Shown: one piece after another, positions 1 to 7,634 of the stretch
Layout: each line of letters starts with the position of its first letter
Numbering within the stretch: the first letter of the stretch is position 1
NCBI GenBank assembly: GCA_023129415.1
Contig: JAGMCF010000110.1
Location: 1-62,143 of the forward strand
From: Candidatus Cloacimonadota bacterium
GTDB lineage: Bacteria; Cloacimonadota; Cloacimonadia; JGIOTU-2
Length of the DNA: 62,143 nucleotides
Reading direction: 5' to 3'
Translations under genes and position numbers: made by a program
The notes under the pieces: generated by a model
Told to the model about the DNA's origin: nothing
The model's input: the letters and a program-made list of their open reading frames with translations, nothing else
The model's database searches: none

Positions 1-1
1 G

Positions 2-61
2 CATATCAAGGATTATTATTCAAATGCCAGACAGGAGACAAAGGAGCAGATAAGTGAATAA
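2..61 (+). CDS. C-terminal tail of the preceding gene, probably plsX (partial)
   Basis: The window opens inside a reading frame (second frame) that gives a 19-residue tail, HIKDYYSNARQETKEQISE, and ends with TAA at 59-61. It is the most protein-like of the three frames and overlaps the GTG start of fabH by 8 bases, as expected in a tightly packed operon. plsX commonly precedes fabH in this operon type, so PlsX is the likely identity. That is inference from gene order only; the tail is too short to recognise by sequence. Confidence 0.4.
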   Translation, partial: HIKDYYSNARQETKEQISE

Positions 62-1046
62 ATATAAAGTGAAATTTGCTGGTGTTAGTATGTATGTACC
101 TGAAAAAGTTTTAACCAATGCTGATTTGGAAAAAATGGTTGATACATCTGACGAATGGATAAGAACCCGAACAGGTATGGTAGAAAGAAGAATAACTGAT
201 GAAAATACAGCAGCTTCAGATTTGTCATATAAAGCTATAGAGAAATTATTTAAAACAGTTGATATAAAGCAGAAGGATATTGATTTAATAATAGTAGCGA
301 CAATTTCTCCAGATCATTTGTTTCCTTCTACAGCATGCATTTTGCAAAAAAAGTTGGGACTCCATCCAGTTCCTGCGTTTGACATCTCTGCTGGTTGCAC
401 TGGTTTTATTTATGGAGTAAGTATTGCAAAACTGTTCATTGAAAATGGTTTGTCAAAAAATGCATTAGTGATTGGGGTTGAACTTCTCACAAAAATTACA
501 GATTGGACAGATAGAAGCACCTGTGTTCTTTTTGGTGATGGAGTTGGGGCAACAATTCTTACCAGAGCGGAAAAAGACGAAGTATCTGAAATTATCGATA
601 CATATATCTCTGCTGATGGGAAATATGGTGACTTACTTTATATGCCAGCAGGTGGTTCACGAATGCCGGCTACGGCTGATACTGTTAAGAAAAAACTTCA
701 TACATTAAAGATGGAAGGAAATAAAATTTTTAAGGCTGCTGTAAAAGCAATGGCTGATGCAGCTATTACAATTCTAGAAAGGAATAATCTCTCAGGGAAA
801 GATATAGACTGGCTTATTCCTCATCAGGCTAATCTGAGAATTATTGATGCCACTGCCAGGAGAATAAAACTTCCTCCACAAAAGGTAATCATAAATATTG
901 AAAAATATGGAAATACTTCATCAGCCACCATACCAATGGCATTTGCAGAAGCAATTGAAGATGGCAGAATTAGACGAGGTGACATGGTTCTTTTAGATGC
1001 TTTTGGCGCCGGCTTTACATGGGGTAGTGTTTTGTTGAGATATTAA
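54..1046 (+). CDS. fabH: Beta-ketoacyl-ACP synthase III
   Basis: Condenses acetyl-CoA (or another acyl-CoA starter) with malonyl-ACP to begin type II fatty-acid synthesis in the cytoplasm. The 330 residues are the normal length for the family. The catalytic Cys115 lies in DISAGCTGF, His257 in PHQAN and Asn287 in YGNTSS, so the Cys-His-Asn triad is complete; the GDGVGA motif (161-166) is also present. The start is GTG at 54, preceded by AAAGGAG at 40-46 with a 7-base gap. It overlaps the preceding gene and is followed, after a 470-bp repeat-rich gap, by fabD. Identification is secure. Confidence 0.96.
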   Translation: MNKYKVKFAGVSMYVPEKVLTNADLEKMVDTSDEWIRTRTGMVERRITDENTAASDLSYKAIEKLFKTVDIKQKDIDLIIVATISPDHLFPSTACILQKKLGLHPVPAFDISAGCTGFIYGVSIAKLFIENGLSKNALVIGVELLTKITDWTDRSTCVLFGDGVGATILTRAEKDEVSEIIDTYISADGKYGDLLYMPAGGSRMPATADTVKKKLHTLKMEGNKIFKAAVKAMADAAITILERNNLSGKDIDWLIPHQANLRIIDATARRIKLPPQKVIINIEKYGNTSSATIPMAFAEAIEDGRIRRGDMVLLDAFGAGFTWGSVLLRY

Positions 1047-1518
1047 ATGAAATATACATGTCCCGAAAACAAATCGGGACACACCCGTCTGCCCGTCTTG
1101 GCTCGGCAAGTCATCCCATTGCTCTGGAAACCTAAATGTGCCAAGCCGAGACAGAGGCGCCGAGCCTGAAAGGAGCAGGAAAATTTAACATGTTTTGGAG
1201 TCGACACCTGCCCTACACTTTTTCTGGAAGGAGTCTCTTGCCGAATTCAGTTGACAGATTCCCACTTTTTTACCGCAATAGGATAAACCTATTGCTACCC
1301 TTAGTTTTTTTTAGATGGGTAGATTCGGGTTAATCCCGAATTGCAATAACAAAAAGGTATTTACATATGAAACATTCATGTCCCGAATCCCCGATTAGAT
1401 CGGGGACGGGACACAAAGGAGCATGAAAATTATCAATAATTTAAAAAGATTGGATTTTATGAATAATATATTGTTAGTGTTAATTCGTGTAGTTCGTGGC
1501 TAAAAAAAGGATTTTCAG
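1047..1518. repeat. Mosaic repeat leader between fabH and fabD
   Basis: No protein gene is convincing here. The stretch is built from modules found elsewhere in the window. A CCCGA...TCGGG palindrome lies at 1060-1080. A block rich in 'gtcttggctcgg' and 'gcgccgag' lies near 1090-1175. An 'aggataaacct' palindrome near 1279 recurs before lpdA. A second palindrome lies at 1388-1413. A roughly 95-bp module (1423-1518) runs to the base before the fabD ATG and is closely matched, in inverse orientation, before the amidase gene (29151-29250). The 65-codon open frame at 1136-1333 is only repeat sequence. Confidence 0.8.
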
Positions 1519-2448
1519 ATGAAAAAGAATAACATTGCTTTCGTTTTTCCCGGTCAGGGAGCTCAATATATTGGAATGGCAAAAGAATTCTATTCTCTTT
1601 CTGAATATAAAAACTATTTTGATATTGCAAATGAAAAACTTGGCTATGACCTTAAAAACATTATGTTTGAAGGTCCAATGGATGAGTTGAAGAAAACCCA
1701 TAATACTCAACCAGCCATTCTTTTGCATAGTATACTTGCGTTTAAATATTTTCAAAAGAAGTATGAAATTGAACCAAAATTTGTTGCTGGTCATTCCTTA
1801 GGTGAATTCTCTGCTCTTGTTGTTGCTGATGTTCTTGATTGGGAAGATGCTCTTTTTTTGGTTCATAAACGCGGAAAATTTATGATTGAAGCAAGTAAAG
1901 GTGTCCCTTTTAAAATGGCAGCAATAATTGGTCTAAACAAAGATATTATTGTAGAAATTTGTAATAATATTTCTGGAATTGTTATAGCTGCAAATTTTAA
2001 TACTCCAATACAGACTGTAATTAGTGGAGAAACTAAAGCGGTTTCTGAAGCTATTGAAAAATGCAAAAATGCAGGTGCAAAAAGAGTAGTAGAATTAGTA
2101 GTTGGTGGAGCCTTCCATTCACCACTGATTGCTAAATCTGCTGAGTGGTTACAAGCTGAAATGGATAGAATAAATTTCAAAAACGCAAAAATTCCAATAA
2201 TATCAAATTTCAAAGCAAAGCCAGAAACAGAACCAGAAGAAATAGTTGAAAATTTAACTAAACAAATTATTTCTCCAGTTCGCTGGGTTGAAACCATTGA
2301 ATTTATGATAAATAATGGAGTTGATACTTTTATAGAATTTGGTCCAGGCAAGATTGTCTCCGGGATGATTAAAGCTATTAATAGAAATACAAAAAGATTT
2401 AATATTGATAAGATTGAGGATGTACCTAAAGTTTTAGATAACATTTAA
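1519..2448 (+). CDS. fabD: Malonyl-CoA:ACP transacylase
   Basis: Transfers malonyl from CoA to acyl carrier protein, supplying the extender unit for fatty-acid elongation. The 309 residues match the family. The PGQGAQ motif is at 11-16, the nucleophile Ser93 is in GHSLGE, and the catalytic His200 is in GGAFHS. The ATG follows AAAAAAAGG, and the whole leader is a dispersed repeat module. The last 81 residues (from about 2206) are duplicated downstream at 3957-4217 with 69 of 81 residues identical. The downstream copy keeps the ATGA junction with fabG, so the present C-terminus of this gene may have arrived with the inserted cassette. The enzyme itself looks intact. Confidence 0.95.
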   Translation: MKKNNIAFVFPGQGAQYIGMAKEFYSLSEYKNYFDIANEKLGYDLKNIMFEGPMDELKKTHNTQPAILLHSILAFKYFQKKYEIEPKFVAGHSLGEFSALVVADVLDWEDALFLVHKRGKFMIEASKGVPFKMAAIIGLNKDIIVEICNNISGIVIAANFNTPIQTVISGETKAVSEAIEKCKNAGAKRVVELVVGGAFHSPLIAKSAEWLQAEMDRINFKNAKIPIISNFKAKPETEPEEIVENLTKQIISPVRWVETIEFMINNGVDTFIEFGPGKIVSGMIKAINRNTKRFNIDKIEDVPKVLDNI

Positions 2449-2471
2449 TATTTATAAGAAAGGAAAATTAT

Positions 2472-3788
2472 ATGACAGCTGAAATAGCAATAATGAATAA
2501 GGAAGCGGTTGCCCTTGCAGCTGATAGTGCTGTTACAATGGGGCAAGAAGGGAAATGGGAACAAAAGGTTTTTACTTCAGCTAATAAGCTTTTTACTCTC
2601 TCTAAATATTATCCTGTGGGAATAATGGTTTATGGAAGTGCAAGTTTTATGGGTGTTCCTTGGCAGACTATAATAAAGATATATAGGAGTAAATTAGGCA
2701 AGCAAAAGCTTGACACGTTAAAAGAATATGCTGACAATTTCATAGCGTTCTTGAATAACGATAATCCATTATTTCCAGAACGCCAGCAAAAGGAGTATCT
2801 ATACGGGAATACTTCTAGTTATTTTGCTCTTATTAGGAAAGAAATCGAAAAAAGAGTAAAATCGACTACCGACCAAGAGGGAGAAATTACAAATACCCAA
2901 GTTAAACAAATAACAACTAATGTCATAAGAGAACACCATAATAAATTGGAAAAAGCTAAAATGCTACCATCAATTCCAGAAACTCATATTGAAGACATAA
3001 TAAAGAAATATAGTGATATTATCGATAAGGCAAGAAAAGATGTTTTCGAAAAATTACCCATATCTGCTGTTTCTTTGAATCAATTGAGAAAGATCAGTGT
3101 AAGTTTATTTTCAAAAGATATTTTCCCAATTAATATTTCTGGAGCAGTAATCGCTGGTTTTGGAGATAAGGATACATTTCCTTCACTTAGGTCATTCGAT
3201 ATTGAAGGGATAGTTAATAACAAGTTGAAATACAAATATAATAAACATTTATCAACAGAAATTAGTTTTGAAATGGGATCTACAATTATTCCTTTTGCTC
3301 AAAGAGAAATGGTACATACATTTATGGAAGGTGTTGATCCTGATCTCCAAAGATATATGGAAGATAGTTTATTCCAGATTTTCGGAAAATATCCGAAAAT
3401 CATTGTTGAAAATATCGGGAAATTTAACGATAAAGAAAAGCAGGAACTCTTAAAAAAATTGGAACAGGTGAGCAATAAAATATTTAAAGATTATCAAAAG
3501 CATATGACAATCTTTAGAAGAAATTATTATGCTGACCCTATTATGAAAGTTGTAGCAGGGCTTCCGAAAAATGAACTTGCGACAATGGCGGAAACACTTG
3601 TAAATTTAACCTTATTTAAACGAAAAGTTTCACCTGAAGCTGAAACAGCTGCAGGTCCTATTGATGTCGCTGTAATTTCTAAAGGCGATGGATTTATCTG
3701 GATCAAGAGGAAGCATTACTTTAAGTCGGAATTAAATCCACAATTCTTTGCTAACTATTTTACGGAGGTAAAAGATGAAAAAAAATAA
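2472..3788 (+). CDS. Predicted proteasome-like N-terminal-nucleophile (Ntn) hydrolase, uncharacterised
   Basis: A 438-residue protein without a named function. Removing Met1 exposes Thr, and the following residues fit the proteasome beta-subunit active-site pattern. Thr2 would be the nucleophile. In mature numbering Asp lands at 17 (AADSAVTMG) and Thr at 21. A Lys in SANKLF (residue 39) sits where the catalytic Lys33 of proteasomes would be, five residues later. Segments GAVIAGFG (224-231) and GPIDVAVI (395-402) resemble later beta-strands of that fold. A helical, charged segment of roughly 150 residues (about 65-220) separates the two halves. There is no signal peptide. It lies inside the fatty-acid operon and overlaps the next small gene by 14 bases. 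Peptidase or amidase activity and substrate are unknown. Confidence 0.72.
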   Translation: MTAEIAIMNKEAVALAADSAVTMGQEGKWEQKVFTSANKLFTLSKYYPVGIMVYGSASFMGVPWQTIIKIYRSKLGKQKLDTLKEYADNFIAFLNNDNPLFPERQQKEYLYGNTSSYFALIRKEIEKRVKSTTDQEGEITNTQVKQITTNVIREHHNKLEKAKMLPSIPETHIEDIIKKYSDIIDKARKDVFEKLPISAVSLNQLRKISVSLFSKDIFPINISGAVIAGFGDKDTFPSLRSFDIEGIVNNKLKYKYNKHLSTEISFEMGSTIIPFAQREMVHTFMEGVDPDLQRYMEDSLFQIFGKYPKIIVENIGKFNDKEKQELLKKLEQVSNKIFKDYQKHMTIFRRNYYADPIMKVVAGLPKNELATMAETLVNLTLFKRKVSPEAETAAGPIDVAVISKGDGFIWIKRKHYFKSELNPQFFANYFTEVKDEKK

Positions 3789-3948
3789 TAAAATGGGGAA
3801 AGTGTATAAGTCAATGGAAGAATTTGAGAAGAAATTCTTTCCAAATTCTTTCAAAGACCGATTAATAAAGTCTATGGATATCCGTACTCAGGCAGTTACT
3901 TCAGCTAAAGAGTCCTTAGAGAGAATCAGGCAGCAGCTAAAAGGATAG
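3775..3948 (+). CDS. 57-residue protein coupled to the Ntn hydrolase, unknown function
   Basis: The frame starts at ATG 3775 inside the 3' end of the Ntn-hydrolase gene and stops with TAG at 3946-3948. GGAGG at 3764-3768, six bases before the ATG, is one of the best ribosome-binding sites in the window and is the main reason to believe in this gene. The product is basic, starts MKKNNKMGKVYKSMEEFEKK, and appears mostly helical. It has no membrane segment or known motif that I can see. The overlap suggests translational coupling, hence a possible partner, inhibitor or adaptor of the hydrolase; this is inference. Confidence 0.7.
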   Translation: MKKNNKMGKVYKSMEEFEKKFFPNSFKDRLIKSMDIRTQAVTSAKESLERIRQQLKG

Positions 3949-3956
3949 CCAGTTAA

Positions 3957-4217
3957 TCCAATTATACCGCAAAATCTGAAACAGAACCAAAAGAGATAAT
4001 TGAAAATTTAACCAAACAAATTATTTCTCCAGTTCGATGGGTTGAAACTATTGAATTTATGATAAATAATGGAGTTGATACTTTTATTGAATTCGGTCCA
4101 GGCAAGATTGTCTCTGGAATGATTAAAGCTATTGATAGAAATATAAAGAGATATAATATTGATAAAATTGAAGATGTTGAGAAATTACTAAATGAAATAG
4201 GGGACAAACAATTATGA
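3957..4217 (+). pseudogene. Orphan second copy of the fabD 3' end
   Basis: Translated in frame from 3957, this stretch matches the last 81 residues of FabD (69 of 81 identical) and then adds five more, ending with TGA at 4215-4217. It has no start codon of its own and is cut off from the rest of fabD by the Ntn cassette. Its stop overlaps the fabG start as ATGA, the usual sign of an original coupled fabD-fabG junction, so this copy is probably the ancestral end of fabD. It begins eight bases after the stop of the 57-residue gene. Confidence 0.9.
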
Positions 4218-4954
4218 AAAAACTATCCGGAAAAACTGCCATTATCACTGGCAGTGCTCGAGGAATTGGAAAAGGGATTGCAGAACTATTTTCTGAAAAT
4301 GAAGCAAATATAGTTATTGTCGATATAATCCAGGATGAAATTAACAAAACAGTTGCATCATTAAAAGAATCAAATCCTAATGTCATTGGTATTAAATGCG
4401 ATATTACAAAGGAGCAGGAAATAGAAAATTGTGTAAAGAATGTAATTAAGCAGTTTACAACTATTGATATCCTTGTTAACAATGCCGGCATAACAAATGA
4501 TAAATTATTGATGAGAATGAAACTCGAAGACTGGCAAAGTGTTATTCAAGTAAACTTGACAGGAACATTCCTTTTTACTCAAAAAGTATCCAAGATAATG
4601 ATTCGTCAAAGAAAAGGAAAGATACTTAATATTTCATCAGTAATAGGTTTGATAGGAAATGCTGGGCAAGCTAATTATGCTGCTTCAAAAGGTGGTATAA
4701 TTGCGTTTACAAAATCAGTTGCTAAAGAGTTAGCAGCAAGAAATATCAATGTTAATGCAATAGCTCCAGGTTTCATAAAAACAGAAATGACTGATAAATT
4801 ACCAGAAACAATCCAGGAATATTATCTTAAAAATATCCCTTTAAAAAGATTTGGAAACATAAAAGATGTAGCAAATTTAGCACTTTTCTTATGCAGTGAA
4901 GATTCAGATTATATAACTGGTCAAACTATAATAATTGATGGTGGAATGTTATAA
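4214..4954 (+). CDS. fabG: 3-oxoacyl-ACP reductase
   Basis: NADPH-dependent reduction of beta-ketoacyl-ACP in the elongation cycle. A classical short-chain dehydrogenase of 246 residues. It has the cofactor motif TGSARGIG (12-19), NNAG (89-92), Asn113, the catalytic Ser in NISSV (139-143) and YAASK (Tyr155, Lys159). The C-terminal GQTIIIDGG stretch is typical. The ATG overlaps the stop of the orphan fabD end. Within a fab operon, FabG is much more likely than another SDR. Confidence 0.95.
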   Translation: MKKLSGKTAIITGSARGIGKGIAELFSENEANIVIVDIIQDEINKTVASLKESNPNVIGIKCDITKEQEIENCVKNVIKQFTTIDILVNNAGITNDKLLMRMKLEDWQSVIQVNLTGTFLFTQKVSKIMIRQRKGKILNISSVIGLIGNAGQANYAASKGGIIAFTKSVAKELAARNINVNAIAPGFIKTEMTDKLPETIQEYYLKNIPLKRFGNIKDVANLALFLCSEDSDYITGQTIIIDGGML

Positions 4955-4956
4955 AA

Positions 4957-5034
4957 GTAGTAAATTAGTGAATCAGTAAATTTGATTTCATTTCATTAAC
5001 CAATTTACCAATTTACCAGTTTACTAATTTACTA
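4957..5034. repeat. Inverted octamer array between fabG and acpP
   Basis: Units related to TAAATTGG/TAAATTAG run forward at about 4958-4983 and in reverse complement at about 5000-5034, so the transcript could fold into an imperfect hairpin of about 27 base pairs. The same octamer family forms direct arrays at 32173-32221 and 52136-52229. It sits immediately before the acpP ribosome-binding site, where it could affect mRNA stability or readthrough. Confidence 0.7.
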
Positions 5035-5051
5035 TCTAAAAAGGAGAAAAA

Positions 5052-5291
5052 ATGGAAGAAAGCATCAAAGCAAAAGTAAGAGAAATCATTGCAACCCAAT
5101 TAGGTGTAACCGAAGACGAGATTACAGATAAAGCTGCTTTTATTGAAGATCTTGGAGCAGATTCTTTGGATACTGTTGAATTGATTATGCAATTTGAAGA
5201 AGAGTTTGATATTGAAATTCCTGATGAAGAAGCAGAGAATTTAACTACAGTTGGCAAAGCGATTGAATATCTGGAAGAGAAATTAAAATAA
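5052..5291 (+). CDS. acpP: Acyl carrier protein
   Basis: Carries growing acyl chains on 4'-phosphopantetheine. A 79-residue, strongly acidic protein with the attachment Ser38 in [10 protein letters not shown]. The start is supported by AAAAGGAG a few bases upstream. Flanked by fabG and fabF, the standard order. Confidence 0.97.
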   Translation: MEESIKAKVREIIATQLGVTEDEITDKAAFIEDLGADSLDTVELIMQFEEEFDIEIPDEEAENLTTVGKAIEYLEEKLK

Positions 5292-5402
5292 TTATACCCC
5301 ACAGACCTGTCTGCTGTCTATTTTACTCTCATTATGCCCTCAAAATTAACTAACGACATAGACAGGAATGTGGGTTTAACTCTTTTTTGAAAGGAAAGAA
5401 TA

Positions 5403-6638
5403 ATGGAACCCAGAAGAGTTGTTGTAACAGGATTGGGCACAATAAATCCTTTAGGGAATAGTATTACAGAAACATGGAAAAACCTTTGTCAGGGGAAGTC
5501 TGGTATTTCTAAAGTTGAGATTTTTGATACAGAAAATATCGCATCCAAAATTGCTGGTCAGGTAAAGAATTTCAATGTGAATGAATATATTGATAGAAAA
5601 AAAGCTCGTAGAATGGATACTTACTGTCATTATGCTTTAGCCTCATCAATCCAGGCAATGAATGATGCAAATTTAACCTCTATTGATCCAGAAAAAATGG
5701 GAGTTATTACTGGAAGTGGTATTGGGGGTATGCAAACTTTTGAACAACAAACAGAAGTGTTTATAAAAAAAGGTCCTCGTAGAATCAGCCCATTTTTTAT
5801 TCCTATGATGATCTCAAATATCGCAGCAGGAATAATTGCAATTCACTTTAATGCAAGAGGAATAAATTTTAATATCACTTCTGCCTGTGCTTCAAGTGCT
5901 AATGCTATTGGTGAAGCATATAGAGCTATAAAATTTGGAACAGTAGATGTTGTGATTTCCAGTGGTTGCGAAGCATCAATAACTCCATTAACTCTTGCTG
6001 GATTTTCAATTATGAGGGCTCTATCAGTTAGAAATGATTCCCCTGAAACTGCAAGCAGACCTTTTGATTTAGAAAGAGATGGTTTTGTGCTTTCTGAAGG
6101 TGCTGCTACAATTATTGTAGAAGAATATGAGCATGCAAAAAAAAGAGGAGCTAAGATTTATGCAGAAATGGCGGGATATGGTGCTACTTGTGATGCATTT
6201 CATGTTACAATGCCTGCTCCGGGTGGTGCAGGGGGTGCTCTAGCGATAAAAAATGCTCTTCAAGATGCAAGGATTCAACCAGAAGATGTTCAATATATCA
6301 ATGCTCATGGAACATCAACTCCACTTAATGATAAATGCGAAACTGCTGCAATAAAAGCAGTTTTTGGAGATCATGCTTACAAATTGAAAATTAACTCTTC
6401 AAAATCTATGATTGGTCATACACTTGGTGGGGCTGGAGCATTAGAGGCAGCGATTCTGATTAAATCAATTCAAGAGCAAAAGATTCATCCAACAATAAAT
6501 CTTACAACACCTGATCCTGAATGCGATTTGGATTATAATCCTAAAGAAACTATCCCTTTGAAAATTGAATATGGCATGAGTAACTCTTTTGGTTTCGGTG
6601 GACATAATGCTGTTCTTATTTTCAAAAGATATGTTTAA
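5403..6638 (+). CDS. fabF: Beta-ketoacyl-ACP synthase II
   Basis: Elongating condensing enzyme of type II fatty-acid synthesis. The 411 residues are standard length. Catalytic Cys162 lies in SACASSANAIGEA, His302 in NAHGTSTPLND and His339 in MIGHTLGGAG, giving the complete Cys-His-His set. The C-terminal NSFGFGGHNA motif is present. AAAGGAA precedes the ATG. A 110-bp gap separates it from acpP. After the stop, 6639-6852 is AT-rich with no recognisable gene before rnc. Confidence 0.96.
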   Translation: MEPRRVVVTGLGTINPLGNSITETWKNLCQGKSGISKVEIFDTENIASKIAGQVKNFNVNEYIDRKKARRMDTYCHYALASSIQAMNDANLTSIDPEKMGVITGSGIGGMQTFEQQTEVFIKKGPRRISPFFIPMMISNIAAGIIAIHFNARGINFNITSACASSANAIGEAYRAIKFGTVDVVISSGCEASITPLTLAGFSIMRALSVRNDSPETASRPFDLERDGFVLSEGAATIIVEEYEHAKKRGAKIYAEMAGYGATCDAFHVTMPAPGGAGGALAIKNALQDARIQPEDVQYINAHGTSTPLNDKCETAAIKAVFGDHAYKLKINSSKSMIGHTLGGAGALEAAILIKSIQEQKIHPTINLTTPDPECDLDYNPKETIPLKIEYGMSNSFGFGGHNAVLIFKRYV

Positions 6639-6852
6639 ATCTATAAACAAGATAATAAGATACAATATAAAAAGTAAATAAGGATATAGGGAAATAAGGA
6701 AATATGGACTGTATGCTGCTGCACTTATTTTTCTATCTTTTTATCAACTTATAATACTAAACCCATATCCCTTTTTGTTTATACTAAAATACGAAGAATC
6801 TAAAATTTTTTTTAAATAACATTAGTGATTTTATGGTTAATCCATTCCAAAT

Positions 6853-7632
6853 ATGAATCAAAATGAAAATTCTTTTCCTGAAAAAATAATTGCTCAAAAG
6901 TATAAAAGAATAAATAAGTGGAAAAAATCTCTTAACAATTTAGAACATAAAATAAACTATTCATTCAAAAATAGAAAATTTTTAGAAGACGCTTTAACAC
7001 ACAGGTCTTTCTTAAAAGAAGCTATAACAAATAAATTCCCCTCTGGCGATAAATCTGAAACAATGGAATTTTTAGGTGATTCCGTTTTAGAACTAATTGT
7101 TACTGAATTTCTATATAACAAATATCCAAATGAAAATGAGGGCAACTTAACGAAAATGCGTTCTAAGATTATTAGTAAAAATTTTTTATATAATAAATCC
7201 AAGGAAATTGAACTTAGCAAATATATTCTTATTGGTAATGATGGGTTAAAGAGTAAGTTAAGAAAAAATGTTTCAATTAATTCAGATGCAATGGAATCAC
7301 TCTTTGCAGCGATATTTTTGGATAGTACTTATTTGGAAACTAAATATGTAATTGAGAATTTGATATTAAATAATTTGGATGAGGAACTAAATCTTGAAGA
7401 ATTTCAAAATTTCAAAAGTTTCTTACAAGAGTGGGCACAAGCAAAATTTGGACATAATCCCAAGTATTCAATCATAGAAGAATCCGGTCCAGAGCACAAA
7501 AAAAGGTTTTATGTTAAAGTAAAAGTAGTTGATAAATACAAATCCAGAGGAAATGGCAACTCAAAAAAAATTGCAGAACAAAATGCTGCCAGGAATTTAA
7601 TCAAAAAATTGAAAATTACTGAAAAAATTTAG
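6853..7632 (+). CDS. rnc: Ribonuclease III
   Basis: Cleaves double-stranded RNA in rRNA and mRNA processing. The signature ETMEFLGDS (69-77) carries Glu72 and Asp76, and a second catalytic block DAMESLFAAIFLD follows, so the active site is complete. A double-stranded-RNA-binding domain spans about 185-258. The protein is 259 residues with a lysine-rich N-terminal extension of about 25 residues. No clear Shine-Dalgarno sequence precedes the ATG. rnc commonly ends the fab operon. Confidence 0.94.
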   Translation: MNQNENSFPEKIIAQKYKRINKWKKSLNNLEHKINYSFKNRKFLEDALTHRSFLKEAITNKFPSGDKSETMEFLGDSVLELIVTEFLYNKYPNENEGNLTKMRSKIISKNFLYNKSKEIELSKYILIGNDGLKSKLRKNVSINSDAMESLFAAIFLDSTYLETKYVIENLILNNLDEELNLEEFQNFKSFLQEWAQAKFGHNPKYSIIEESGPEHKKRFYVKVKVVDKYKSRGNGNSKKIAEQNAARNLIKKLKITEKI

Positions 7633-7634
7633 CA

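Noticed and set aside
1136..1333. 65-codon open frame between fabH and fabD
   Set aside because: It consists of palindromic repeat modules found elsewhere in non-coding positions.
1863..2444. 193-codon minus-strand frame inside fabD
   Set aside because: It is an antisense shadow of a clear enzyme gene; its partial repeat at 3962-4207 simply follows the fabD end duplication.
3957..4217. Second fabD end as a separate gene
   Set aside because: It has no start codon in frame before MINNGVD and lacks both catalytic residues.
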